Shown here piece after piece: positions 16,368 through 25,419 of a stretch of DNA of 64,000 bases. The notes beneath the pieces are model-generated. The model saw nothing but the letters and a program-made list of their open reading frames with translations. It was not told the DNA's origin and made no database searches. Origin of the DNA: Bacteroidales bacterium. Lineage in GTDB: Bacteria > Bacteroidota > Bacteroidia > Bacteroidales > UBA932. The number at the start of each line of letters is the position of its first letter. The stretch's first letter is position 1. A program made the translations under genes and the position numbers. The stretch is from contig SUYU01000005.1 of NCBI GenBank assembly GCA_015060245.1, positions 80,859 to 144,858 of the forward strand, read 5' to 3'.

Positions 16368-17336
16368 CTAGGCCTCTCCGCTGTTGTTTGACTTGACTAT
16401 AGAAAGGAACTCCTCGCCCTTCATATCCCGGCTGAAATAGTTTGATGGATTGACCCTGTTTCCCTTATACATCACTTCGTAGTGGAGGTGTGTTCCTGTA
16501 GAGCGGCCACTGTTGCCCATGCCGCCGATCTTCTGGCCCCTCTCTACCATATCCCCCTCCTTTACATCAATTGTATTGAGATGGGCATACCTGGTCTTGT
16601 AACCGAAGCCGTGGTCAATGATTACCTCCTTGCCATAGCCGAAGAAATTGAATGAAACCTCAACTACCTTTCCATTGCCTGACGCATATATAGGCTCACC
16701 CGTCTTGCCCACAAAATCAACTCCCGTATGCATTTTGGGCGTCTTCATGAATGGATCTGACCTCAACCCGAACAGACTGGAGATGCGCACTTTGTCAAGA
16801 TGCACAGGCGGTACGGCGGGCACACACGATGCCATCTCTCCGGTACGTTTCGACAGCACTGCCACCTCGTCATACGAACGTGACTGCACAAACGCCTTCT
16901 TATAGAGGATATCCATCTTTTTCTCAATGTCAATCACAAAGTCGGAGTTGGGCATATTCTCAAGATGTGCATATCTGTTCACTCCACCAAAACCGGCATT
17001 GCGCACATCCTGGGAAATCTCCTCCATACCAAAGATAGGACGGTATACATAATTGTCCCTTCTCTGGAGTTCCATAAGGACTCTGTTGTTCTTTTCAAAT
17101 TTTCTCTCAAGAAGTTCCATTTTTGACTTCAACTCAACCGATTCCTGCTTCAAAAGAGCCATCTTGGGAGTTTCAAGATCAAGGCACAAAGTATAGATAA
17201 GGAAGTAGGCAACGAATGAAGCCAAACTTAAAATAAAGAGTCCGAAACCCGCAGAGAAGCGCTTCATAAAGGGAATTTTATGCACCTCATAAAGGAGCGT
17301 ATCCGCGTTGAACTTATATTTTTTAATTCCTGACAT
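16368..17336 (-). CDS. Membrane-anchored M23 metallopeptidase (first copy)
   Basis: This is a cell-wall endopeptidase of 322 residues. It has the N-terminal motif KKYKFNADTLLYEVHK, one membrane helix (about 28-52), a coiled coil (about 60-95) and an M23 domain with MHTGVDFVG and THLHYEVMYKG. These hold the metal ligands HxxxD and HxH. It is the first gene of a run that continues into the paralogue, the MerR-like regulator and the Nif3-like gene. Its promoter overlaps that of the divergent alaS. Confidence 0.92.
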   Translation of the reverse strand: MSGIKKYKFNADTLLYEVHKIPFMKRFSAGFGLFILSLASFVAYFLIYTLCLDLETPKMALLKQESVELKSKMELLERKFEKNNRVLMELQRRDNYVYRPIFGMEEISQDVRNAGFGGVNRYAHLENMPNSDFVIDIEKKMDILYKKAFVQSRSYDEVAVLSKRTGEMASCVPAVPPVHLDKVRISSLFGLRSDPFMKTPKMHTGVDFVGKTGEPIYASGNGKVVEVSFNFFGYGKEVIIDHGFGYKTRYAHLNTIDVKEGDMVERGQKIGGMGNSGRSTGTHLHYEVMYKGNRVNPSNYFSRDMKGEEFLSIVKSNNSGEA

Positions 17337-17370
17337 ATACTAAAATTCCTAAATTAGTGGTTGCAAATAT

Positions 17371-17400
17371 AAAAAATTAAAATTAAAAAGATTAAATTTG
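17371..17400. promoter_or_regulatory. Overlapping divergent promoters, M23 operon and alaS
   Basis: On the plus strand TAAATTTG (17393-17400) is a -7 box, with TTG at 17371-17373 as -33 at a 19-nt gap. The leader of alaS would be only about 17 nt. On the minus strand TATATTTG (complement at 17374-17381) is the -7 box for the M23 peptidase genes. The two promoters overlap, so they should compete for RNA polymerase. Confidence 0.65.
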
Positions 17401-17422
17401 CAGGCTTATTAGATTAAAAATT

Positions 17423-20038
17423 ATGACCTCAAACGAAATCAGAAATACTTTTTTGGAGTTTTTTCGCTCTAAAAATCATACCATAGTGCCGTCTGCACCT
17501 ATGGTTGTCAAAAATGACCCTACACTCATGTTTACCAATGCCGGCATGAATCAGTTCAAGGACTGGTTCCTGGGCAATACTACAGTAAAGCACAAAAGGG
17601 TTGCAGATTCCCAAAAGTGCCTCAGAGTAAGCGGCAAGCACAACGACCTTGAAGAGGTGGGACTTGACACCTACCATCACACCATGTTTGAGATGCTTGG
17701 CAACTGGAGTTTCGGTGACTACTTCAAAAATGAGGCCATAGAGTGGGCCTGGGAACTTCTTACAGAGGTTTACAAAATTGATAAAGACAGACTCTACGCC
17801 ACTGTTTTTGAGGGATATGCTCCCGACAATCTTGAGATGGACAATGAGGCAAAAGAGGCTTGGCTGAAATATCTTCCGGCAGAGAGGATCATCAACGGCA
17901 ACAAAAAGGACAACTTCTGGGAGATGGGTGAGACCGGTCCTTGTGGCCCTTGCAGCGAGATTCATGTGGATTTGAGAAGCGATGAGGAGCGTGCCAAAAT
18001 TTCAGGTGCGGAACTTGTGAACAAGGGACACCACCTTGTAATTGAGATCTGGAACCTTGTATTCATGCAGTTCAACCGCAAGGCAAACGGAGAGTTGGAG
18101 GCCCTTCCACAGAAACATGTGGATACAGGTATGGGACTTGAGCGTCTGTGCATGACCCTGCAGGCAAAACAGAGCAACTATGACACTGATGTTTTCCAGA
18201 CAATGATCTCAAAGATTGCCGGATTGAGCGGCAAGCCATATACGGCAGACGACAAAGTGGGCGTAGCCATGAGGGTGATTTCTGACCACATAAGGGCAAT
18301 AAGTTTCTCAATTGCCGACGGCCAACTCCCTTCCAACGTAAAGGCCGGCTATGTGATAAGGCGTATTTTGAGAAGGGCTGTAAGATATGCATACACATTC
18401 CTTGACATGTCGGAGCCGCTTCTTTACAGACTTGTACCTACCCTTGTGGAGCAGATGGGAAATGCATTCCCTGAACTCAAATCACAGCAGACACTTATAG
18501 AAAAGGTGATAAAAGAGGAGGAAGAGGCATTCTTGAGAACTCTTGAAAAGGGTATCAAACTGCTTGACACCCTCATTGAAAAGAACAAGGAGAGCAAATC
18601 AATCTCCGGTGCAGATGCCTTTGTTCTTTATGACACCTTCGGTTTCCCTATTGACCTGACAGAACTGATAGCAAAAGAGCATGACTATATGGTAGACCTC
18701 AAAGGCTTCGAAGAGGAGTTGAGACAACAGAAAGAGAGAAGCCGCAACGCAACCGCCAAGGAGGAGGGCGACTGGGTTGAGATTGCCCCTTATCAGGCAA
18801 CAGAGTTCACCGGTTATGAGAGTTCAAGGGAGGAGGATGTAAAAATTCTGAAATACAGAACCGTAAAAACCAAGAACAAGGAGATATTCCAATTGGTGTT
18901 CAACAAGAGTCCTTTCTATGCAGAGAGTGGCGGACAGGTTGGAGACAGCGGATATATTGAGGCTCCGTCGGGAGAAAAGATAAAGATACTCAATACAGTA
19001 AAGGAGAACGGACTTCCAATCCACATTGCAGAGCGCATTCCTTCTGAGCCGGGGGAGAACTTCATTGCAGAGATTGACACTGAGAGAAGGCAGGATATTG
19101 CCAATAACCATACTGCAACACACCTTCTTCACCACGCTTTGAGAAAGATTCTTGGCACACATATTGAACAGAAGGGTTCACTCGTTGCTGCCGCTTACTT
19201 CAGATTTGACTTTTCACACTTTGAAAAGATTGACGAGAAGACTTTGAGGCAGGTTGAGAGGGAGGTTAACCGCCTGATCAGAAACAACACTCCAAGATGC
19301 GAGTTCAGGGAGATTCCTATTGAAGAGGCAAAGGCAAAGGGTGCAATGGCTCTGTTCGGCGAAAAATATGGCGACAAGGTCAGGGTTATCCAATATGGCG
19401 ACTCCATTGAACTTTGTGGAGGTACCCATACAAACGCTACCGGAAATATAGGCTTCTTCAAGATCATTTCAGAATCTGCTGTTGCAGCAGGTGTAAGAAG
19501 GATTGAGGCTGTTACCGGACCTCATGCCGAGACTCTTGTTGAGGGAGCGGAGGACCTTATGGCTTCTGTCAAGAAACTCTTCAACAACTCGCCTAATGTC
19601 CTTGCAAGCATTGCCAAACTCATGGAGGACAACGATGCCATAAAGAAGAACATGGATGAGATGCTCAAGGAGCGTGCCATTACCCTAAAGAACACCTGTA
19701 TTGAGAATGCAAAGAACTACAACGGAGTAAACATAATGGTTCTCAAAGGCTTCTACCAGCCAAACGTAATCAAGGATGTGGCATTCATGCTCAAGAACGA
19801 GACACAGAACAGCGCCTTCATAGGCGTAACCCAGTTTGACGGCAAGGTAACTCTTACACTCATGTACACCGACGACCTTGTAGCACAGGGCTACCATGCT
19901 GGCAAGGATGTGAAGGATGCCGCAAAACATATTCAAGGAGGCGGAGGCGGTCAGCCATCTTTGGCTACTGCCGGCGGAAAACTCATTGACGGAATGTCCT
20001 TGGCATTGGATACAATGATTACCAACGCAACAAAATAG
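17423..20038 (+). CDS. alaS: Alanine--tRNA ligase
   Basis: Charges tRNA-Ala with alanine and edits mischarged serine or glycine. The 871-residue protein has the class II catalytic core at the N terminus ([20 protein letters not shown]) and the [16 protein letters not shown] block. It has the editing domain with both zinc motifs ([12 protein letters not shown] and [13 protein letters not shown]) and the C-terminal C-Ala domain ending in [14 protein letters not shown]. Length and all motifs are normal. Confidence 0.98.
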   Translation: MTSNEIRNTFLEFFRSKNHTIVPSAPMVVKNDPTLMFTNAGMNQFKDWFLGNTTVKHKRVADSQKCLRVSGKHNDLEEVGLDTYHHTMFEMLGNWSFGDYFKNEAIEWAWELLTEVYKIDKDRLYATVFEGYAPDNLEMDNEAKEAWLKYLPAERIINGNKKDNFWEMGETGPCGPCSEIHVDLRSDEERAKISGAELVNKGHHLVIEIWNLVFMQFNRKANGELEALPQKHVDTGMGLERLCMTLQAKQSNYDTDVFQTMISKIAGLSGKPYTADDKVGVAMRVISDHIRAISFSIADGQLPSNVKAGYVIRRILRRAVRYAYTFLDMSEPLLYRLVPTLVEQMGNAFPELKSQQTLIEKVIKEEEEAFLRTLEKGIKLLDTLIEKNKESKSISGADAFVLYDTFGFPIDLTELIAKEHDYMVDLKGFEEELRQQKERSRNATAKEEGDWVEIAPYQATEFTGYESSREEDVKILKYRTVKTKNKEIFQLVFNKSPFYAESGGQVGDSGYIEAPSGEKIKILNTVKENGLPIHIAERIPSEPGENFIAEIDTERRQDIANNHTATHLLHHALRKILGTHIEQKGSLVAAAYFRFDFSHFEKIDEKTLRQVEREVNRLIRNNTPRCEFREIPIEEAKAKGAMALFGEKYGDKVRVIQYGDSIELCGGTHTNATGNIGFFKIISESAVAAGVRRIEAVTGPHAETLVEGAEDLMASVKKLFNNSPNVLASIAKLMEDNDAIKKNMDEMLKERAITLKNTCIENAKNYNGVNIMVLKGFYQPNVIKDVAFMLKNETQNSAFIGVTQFDGKVTLTLMYTDDLVAQGYHAGKDVKDAAKHIQGGGGGQPSLATAGGKLIDGMSLALDTMITNATK

Positions 20039-20077
20039 GTATAGGAAAAAACAGCACATATCATATACAGCAGTGTA

Positions 20078-21526
20078 ATGAAAAAATTGGATTCATTTAT
20101 ATTGAAGTCATTCTTCGGACCATTCATAATGACATTTCTCATTGTGATATTTGTCCTCATGCTCCAATTCCTGTGGCTATATATAGATGAATTGGTGGGT
20201 AAAGGTCTCAGTTTTGGAGTCATACTTGAATTCCTGGGCTGGGGCTCAGCCACACTTATACCAATGGCTCTTCCCCTGGCATCATTGCTTGCCTCCATCA
20301 TGACCATGGGAAATATGGGTGAGAACAATGAATTGCTTGCCATGAAAGCGGCCGGAATCTCCCTGCAAAGGATAATAGCGCCGCTTATCATTGTATCGGT
20401 AATCATAAGTATTGGAGCCTTTTTCGCATCCAATGACCTCATTCCTGTTGCATACAACAAGATCTATACGCTGCGCGACGACATTGGCAAGACCAAGGAG
20501 GAGATCAAGATTCCTACCGGCATCTTCTACAATGGTGTTGACGGCTATACCATAAGGATTGCCAGCCGTGACGACAACAACATCATGCATGACGTGATGG
20601 TGTACAATCACAGCAGCAACAAGGGCAATGTGAGCCTTACAGTTGCAGATTCCGGACTTGTCAGGCTATCGCCCGACAAAAGCAGCATGATATTCACCCT
20701 CTACTCGGGAATAAACTACGAAGAGACCAACCGCATCCAGTACAAGGATACATCCCTTACGCTCCAGAAGATTGATTTTTCGCAGCAGGAGGTGATTATA
20801 CCTCTTGAGAACTATGCCTTCAAAAAATCAGACGATGCCCGCTACGGCAACGAAATCATGGCCAAGGACCTCAAGCAACTGGCCATAGACAGGGACTCCC
20901 TGGAGATTGTCTTTGAAAAGACGCTCAGTTCACAATTGAAAAAATCAATATTTTCGGGCAACCTGATGTACACATACCAGTTTGACTCGTCAAGGGTAGG
21001 TAATTACAAGGGTTACATTCCTGCTGATTCCATATTCATGGATATTGACATAAGGAACAAAGAAAAGGCCCTCTCAAGTGCCATGAATATGATTAACAAC
21101 CAGGTTTCAAGTTACCAGTTCTACGAGAGGGAACTTTTCCAGTCTGCCCACCCATTGAGAAGGTCAATCATCGAGTCGTACAGAAAGTTTACCCTGTCAC
21201 TTGCCTGCCTCATATTCTTCTTTATAGGGGCACCGCTCGGTGCAATCATCAGAAAGGGAGGATTGGGCACGCCGGTAATCATATCAATGCTCTTCTTTGT
21301 TGTCTACTGGGTCGTTGACATCAGCGGCAAGAAACTGGCGAATGACGGCGCCATCGGGCCATTCATAGGCACATTCATTTCAACATTTGTGCTTATCCCT
21401 ATAGGAGTATTCCTTACAGTAAAGAGTACCAGAGACTCTGCGCTCTTCAACGCAGATGCCTACAAGATATTCTTCAACAAGATTTCAAACAAAATCTCCG
21501 GTTTGAGGAGAAAGAAAACAGCATAG
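20078..21526 (+). CDS. LptF/LptG-family lipopolysaccharide export permease
   Basis: Inner-membrane permease of the Lpt bridge that pulls lipopolysaccharide out of the membrane for export. The 482-residue product has the family start LDSFILKSFFGPFIMTFLIV and six membrane helices, three before and three after a large periplasmic beta-jellyroll (about 110-370). A second member lies at 26592-27689, so this window holds both halves of a LptF/LptG pair, although not adjacent. I cannot say which is F and which is G. It is longer than E. coli LptF by about 110 residues, mostly within the periplasmic part. The fmt gene follows after 2 nt. Confidence 0.9.
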   Translation: MKKLDSFILKSFFGPFIMTFLIVIFVLMLQFLWLYIDELVGKGLSFGVILEFLGWGSATLIPMALPLASLLASIMTMGNMGENNELLAMKAAGISLQRIIAPLIIVSVIISIGAFFASNDLIPVAYNKIYTLRDDIGKTKEEIKIPTGIFYNGVDGYTIRIASRDDNNIMHDVMVYNHSSNKGNVSLTVADSGLVRLSPDKSSMIFTLYSGINYEETNRIQYKDTSLTLQKIDFSQQEVIIPLENYAFKKSDDARYGNEIMAKDLKQLAIDRDSLEIVFEKTLSSQLKKSIFSGNLMYTYQFDSSRVGNYKGYIPADSIFMDIDIRNKEKALSSAMNMINNQVSSYQFYERELFQSAHPLRRSIIESYRKFTLSLACLIFFFIGAPLGAIIRKGGLGTPVIISMLFFVVYWVVDISGKKLANDGAIGPFIGTFISTFVLIPIGVFLTVKSTRDSALFNADAYKIFFNKISNKISGLRRKKTA

Positions 21527-21528
21527 AA

Positions 21529-22524
21529 ATGAGTCTGAAAATTGTATATATGGGCACTCCTGAATTTGCAGTTGCCCCACTTGATGCCATTATTGAAAAG
21601 GGGTATGACGTGGTTGGAGTCGTTACCGTACCCGACAAGCCCAGCGGACGCGGACTTAAACTCAACGAGAGCGCGGTAAAACAGTACGCAGTATCAAAAG
21701 GGCTCAAAATCATGCAGCCCGTATCGCTTAAAGAGCAGGGATTCCTTGACGAACTTGCCGCTCTTGAGGCAGATCTTTTTATTGTTGTGGCGTTCAGGAT
21801 GCTGCCAAAGGTTGTATGGAGCATGCCAAAGATGGGCACATTCAATCTTCACGGCTCCCTGCTTCCCCAATATAGGGGTGCAGCCCCAATCAACTGGGCA
21901 ATAATCAATGGCGAAAAGAAATCGGGTGTCACCACATTCCTTATTGATGAAAAGATTGACACCGGAAATATTCTCATGAGACAGGAGTGCGCAATTGGGG
22001 ATAACGAGAATGTCGGCATCCTTTACGACAGGCTTATGGCCATAGGTGCGGAACTTGTTGTAAAGAGTGTGGAGGGTTTGGCCGACGGAACTCTTGTACC
22101 ACAGCCGCAGGAACTCTTCCTTCCGGAGGAGTTGAGGGGAAAGGATATTGATACTGTGGTCGACGGAGCGCCCAAACTTACAAAAGAGTTGTGCCGCATA
22201 AAATGGGACAACCCCGTTTCAAAGATACACAACCTTGTCAGAGGTCTGTCGCCATATCCGGCAGCATTCTCAACCATAACAGACGGCATAAAGGAGATTG
22301 ACATGAAGATTTTTGAGGCACAGCCTGTCGACGGCACTTGCGGAGCATCTTCAAACGGTATTCCGGCCGGAACGGTTGTCACCGACAAAAAGAGTTATAT
22401 ACATGTTATCTGTTCAGAGGGCAGACTCTCCTTGGAAGAGATACAACTTGCCGGCAAAAAAAGGATGAAAGTAAAGGATTTCTTATTGGGATTCAGAGAT
22501 ATAGAAAACTTCAGATTTATTTGA
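21529..22524 (+). CDS. fmt: Methionyl-tRNA formyltransferase
   Basis: Formylates the initiator Met-tRNA with 10-formyl-tetrahydrofolate. The 331-residue protein starts KIVYMGTPEFAVAPLDAI and has the catalytic block FNLHGSLLPQYRGAAPINWA with the conserved Asn, His and later Asp in IDEKIDTGNIL. It also has a C-terminal tRNA-binding barrel. It is packed between the LptF/G gene (2-nt gap) and thiN (4-nt gap), so the three are one operon. Confidence 0.97.
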   Translation: MSLKIVYMGTPEFAVAPLDAIIEKGYDVVGVVTVPDKPSGRGLKLNESAVKQYAVSKGLKIMQPVSLKEQGFLDELAALEADLFIVVAFRMLPKVVWSMPKMGTFNLHGSLLPQYRGAAPINWAIINGEKKSGVTTFLIDEKIDTGNILMRQECAIGDNENVGILYDRLMAIGAELVVKSVEGLADGTLVPQPQELFLPEELRGKDIDTVVDGAPKLTKELCRIKWDNPVSKIHNLVRGLSPYPAAFSTITDGIKEIDMKIFEAQPVDGTCGASSNGIPAGTVVTDKKSYIHVICSEGRLSLEEIQLAGKKRMKVKDFLLGFRDIENFRFI

Positions 22525-22528
22525 CAAG

Positions 22529-23167
22529 ATGAATGGCAAAGAGAGACATACAGTTATTTTGGCCGACGGTGATTTTCCGCAGCACCCCTGCCCCATTGCC
22601 ATTCTCAGGAGTGCCGACACCATTGTGTGCTGCGACAACTCCATTCTCAAACTCATGGCAAACACCGATATTGAGGCCGACTACATCGTGGGTGATATGG
22701 ACACGATGAGTGAAGAGAACAAATTGAGATTCAAGGAGAAGATACGTATTTTCCCCGACCAGGAGACCAATGACCTCACAAAGGCATTCAAGTTCGCCCT
22801 CGGTCTCAACCCTACTAAAATCACCATTCTTGGCGCAACCGGGGCAAGGGAGGACCACACATTGGGCAACATTTCACTTCTTGCCGACTACGCCAAAGTG
22901 TTTGACAACATTGAGACTGTTACTGATTACGGGATTTTTACCTCACACTCCGATACATTTACAATGGATTCGGTACCCGGACAACAGATCTCCATTTTTG
23001 CCTTTGACCCTACATTAAAAATAGAGTCGGCAGGTTTGGTGTACCCTACCGGCTCCGTTATTTTTGACCGCTGGTGGAAGGCCACACTCAATGAAGCCTC
23101 ATCCACCTCCTTTACCCTCACATTCAGCCACAAGGCAGAAGTTCTTGTATTCAGGGCCTTTGTATAA
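22529..23167 (+). CDS. thiN: Thiamine pyrophosphokinase
   Basis: Converts thiamine to thiamine pyrophosphate with ATP. The 212-residue protein has the family acidic motifs YIVGDMDTMSEE and PDQETNDLTKAFKFAL, the glycine block ILGATGAREDHTLGNISLL, and a C-terminal beta domain that binds thiamine. It is the last gene of the LptF/G-fmt-thiN unit and faces the nucleoside transporter gene tail to tail, with only 21 nt between. I saw no terminator hairpin in that gap. Confidence 0.93.
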   Translation: MNGKERHTVILADGDFPQHPCPIAILRSADTIVCCDNSILKLMANTDIEADYIVGDMDTMSEENKLRFKEKIRIFPDQETNDLTKAFKFALGLNPTKITILGATGAREDHTLGNISLLADYAKVFDNIETVTDYGIFTSHSDTFTMDSVPGQQISIFAFDPTLKIESAGLVYPTGSVIFDRWWKATLNEASSTSFTLTFSHKAEVLVFRAFV

Positions 23168-23188
23168 CCTCCATCACAGATTCATCTG

Positions 23189-24775
23189 CTACTCAAGGAA
23201 CATTCCCATCATTGCCGCAGACATCAAAGCCACAAGCGATGCAGTCAGCAACGCCCTGAAGCCGTGCGCCGACAATACATGACGTTTGGCCGGTGCAATA
23301 CTGCCAATGCCTCCAATCTGAATTCCCACCGAAGCGAAATTTGCAAAGCCGCACAATACATAGGTTGCAAGTATTACCGATTTGGTGGAGACAAATGCAC
23401 CTGCCTGTATCATTGTGGCAAGACTCTGGTATCCCACAAACTCTGTCAAGATGAGTTTCTCGCCAAGAAGACGTCCTACAAGCGGAAGGTCAGCAGCATT
23501 TATTCCGGTAAGCCAGATTACGGGATAGAAGAGATATGAAAGGATAAACTCCATTGAAAGCGCTGTATAACGGCCGTCTGTTGCAGATGCTATGACGTCA
23601 TTCAATGATGTGATGTCACCTATCTTGCCAAATATGAAATTGAATCCTGCAATCAACGCATAGAATACAAGAAGCATAGCACCTACGTTCGCCGCAAGTT
23701 TTAGACCGTCGGCAGTTCCATTTGAAATTGCATCAAGAACATTTTTGCCAATCTTCTCATTCGAAACCTCAACCGAATTGTCAACCTCCTCTGTCTGCGG
23801 CACAACTATCTTTGACAATGCAATTGCTCCCGGAGCAGCCATTACTGATGCCGAAAGCAGATGCTTTGCAAACTCAATCTCCATAAGTTTGTCGCCGCCA
23901 CCCAACATGCCGATATAGGCGGCAAGCACTCCTCCTGCCATTGTAGCCATACCCGCAGTCATAACCAGCATAAGTTCTGATTTGGTCATTCTTGGAATAT
24001 ACTCCTTTACAAGAAGAGGGGCCTCTGTCTGGCCAAGAAATATATTTCCTGCGCAAGACAATGATTCTGCTCCCGACAGCCTCATAAGTTTTGTAAGGCA
24101 CCATCCCATTGCCCAAACTATCTTCTGCAGGATTCCCAGATAGAAGAAAAGGCTTGTAAGGGCCGAGAAGAATATTATGGTAGGCAATATCTGCAACACA
24201 AAGATGAAGCCGAACTTGCTTGGATCCATAAGGTCTCCAAAGAGGAAGAGTGAACCCGCTTTGGTCCAGTCAAGCACTGCAACAAAGCATTTTCCCATTA
24301 CCTCAAAAATTGTCTGGACAGCAGGGAACATGAGCACAGAAACGGCAATTACAAACTGAAGTGCAAGAGCCTTGAACACTGTACCCCAATTGATGCGTTT
24401 ACGGTCTGAACTGAAGAGCCATGCTATGAGAATTATGACAGCCATGCCACACAATCCCCTCAAAATCGAGACAATATTGAATGAGAACTTTTTCTGCGTA
24501 AGGACTGATTTGTACGGATTCTCTGCCGCACCTGCAGCCTTCTCCTCTGCCTGCGTCTGATTCATGGCCATTTCATCACCCAACCCGGCGGCCTCCGGAA
24601 CGGCCTCTTCGCCAGTCTGGTCTACAACCTCAACGGCTTGTGCTTCTGCGGCAGCCACCGTCTGGGCAGCAGCCTGCTCCACTTGCTGCAAATCTGCAAT
24701 AGTATCCTCCGGTTGCTGCGCAAAAGAGAGACAGCACCACATCATGGCTACTATAATAAAAATATACCTTTTCAT
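23189..24775 (-). CDS. nupC: Concentrative nucleoside transporter (NupC/CNT) with periplasmic N-terminal extension
   Basis: This is a sodium- or proton-driven nucleoside importer of the inner membrane. The CNT core (about 100-528) shows SAESLSCAGNIFLGQTEAPL, then LMLVMTAGMATMAGGVLAAY, the substrate and ion motifs of the family. The first 90 residues are unusual. They form a signal peptide (MKRYIFIIVAMMWCCLSFAQ) followed by a long low-complexity stretch rich in A, E, Q and V, which would sit outside the membrane ahead of the first core helix. The nuclease-like gene upstream ends at the base before its ATG, so the two are co-transcribed. Confidence 0.93.
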   Translation of the reverse strand: MKRYIFIIVAMMWCCLSFAQQPEDTIADLQQVEQAAAQTVAAAEAQAVEVVDQTGEEAVPEAAGLGDEMAMNQTQAEEKAAGAAENPYKSVLTQKKFSFNIVSILRGLCGMAVIILIAWLFSSDRKRINWGTVFKALALQFVIAVSVLMFPAVQTIFEVMGKCFVAVLDWTKAGSLFLFGDLMDPSKFGFIFVLQILPTIIFFSALTSLFFYLGILQKIVWAMGWCLTKLMRLSGAESLSCAGNIFLGQTEAPLLVKEYIPRMTKSELMLVMTAGMATMAGGVLAAYIGMLGGGDKLMEIEFAKHLLSASVMAAPGAIALSKIVVPQTEEVDNSVEVSNEKIGKNVLDAISNGTADGLKLAANVGAMLLVFYALIAGFNFIFGKIGDITSLNDVIASATDGRYTALSMEFILSYLFYPVIWLTGINAADLPLVGRLLGEKLILTEFVGYQSLATMIQAGAFVSTKSVILATYVLCGFANFASVGIQIGGIGSIAPAKRHVLSAHGFRALLTASLVALMSAAMMGMFLE

Positions 24776-25342
24776 CTATTTTTTGTTTTTTATGTTCTCT
24801 ATTTTCCTGCTTATCTCAGAAGCCCTTTCGTACTCCTCGTTATTGATTGCCTCCTGAAGTTCCTCCTTGAGCCTCTTCAATACAGCCTCCCTGTCGAGCA
24901 CATCCTTTGAATGGGAATCAATGTCGGTAGAGTACTTCTCCATAAGTTCTTCCGATATATAAATTGGAGAACTGAAACTCCTTGAAAGTATAATGCCGTC
25001 TACAAAGCCGGCAAGTTCCCTCACCTCGGTTTCGCCATCAAAGAAGAGGAGTTCAGACATGAAGCCGTTGTTCTCACCACACTCACTCTCCTCAGGTTTT
25101 ACAATGGAGACCTCCAGAAGTTCTATCCTGTAATCCTGAGCCACCTTGGCAAGCAACGAATGCACAGAGACTCCGTTTTGCGGAAGTTGTTTGAAATTTG
25201 ACAATACAGAGTGCATCTGGGGCGGAGTAAGAGGCACCGGGAGACACCTGTCCATCCCCTCCCTATAGAGGAAGAATGTAAAACTGCCCCCATCTTCAGC
25301 AGATGCAGCAACTGCACCTATATCCAATCTGACACGTTTCAT
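24776..25342 (-). CDS. Bifunctional nuclease (DUF151) with UVR motif
   Basis: The 188-residue protein has the bifunctional-nuclease domain (about 5-130), recognisable from CLPVPLTPPQMHSVLSNF and the acidic block ELAGFVDGIILSRSFSSPIY. A UVR-type helical motif follows at the C terminus (about 145-185, with EAINNEEYERASEISRKI). It is cytoplasmic, and plant and Thermotoga members cut DNA and RNA. Its stop and the next ATG abut (TAGATG), so it is coupled to the nucleoside transporter. That hints at recycling of nucleic-acid products, but this is inference from position. Confidence 0.86.
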   Translation of the reverse strand: MKRVRLDIGAVAASAEDGGSFTFFLYREGMDRCLPVPLTPPQMHSVLSNFKQLPQNGVSVHSLLAKVAQDYRIELLEVSIVKPEESECGENNGFMSELLFFDGETEVRELAGFVDGIILSRSFSSPIYISEELMEKYSTDIDSHSKDVLDREAVLKRLKEELQEAINNEEYERASEISRKIENIKNKK

Positions 25343-25372
25343 CCGGCTTGTTTTTTGGTATGCATTAAATTA

Positions 25373-25401
25373 CAAATATAAAGTAATTTTTATTACTTTT
25401 G
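25373..25401. promoter_or_regulatory. Divergent promoters around an 8-bp inverted repeat (nuclease gene and tgt)
   Basis: On the plus strand TACTTTTG (25394-25401) is the -7 box for tgt, and on the minus strand TATATTTG (complement at 25373-25380) is that of the nuclease-transporter pair. Between them AAAGTAAT (25380-25387) and ATTACTTT (25392-25399) form a perfect inverted repeat with a 4-nt spacer. It overlaps both boxes and could be a shared operator. Confidence 0.55.
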
Positions 25402-25419
25402 TTGCCTATAGGTTGATAA

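Noticed and set aside
22023..22388. Minus-strand frame inside fmt
   Set aside because: It is an opposite-strand shadow of a well-conserved enzyme gene.
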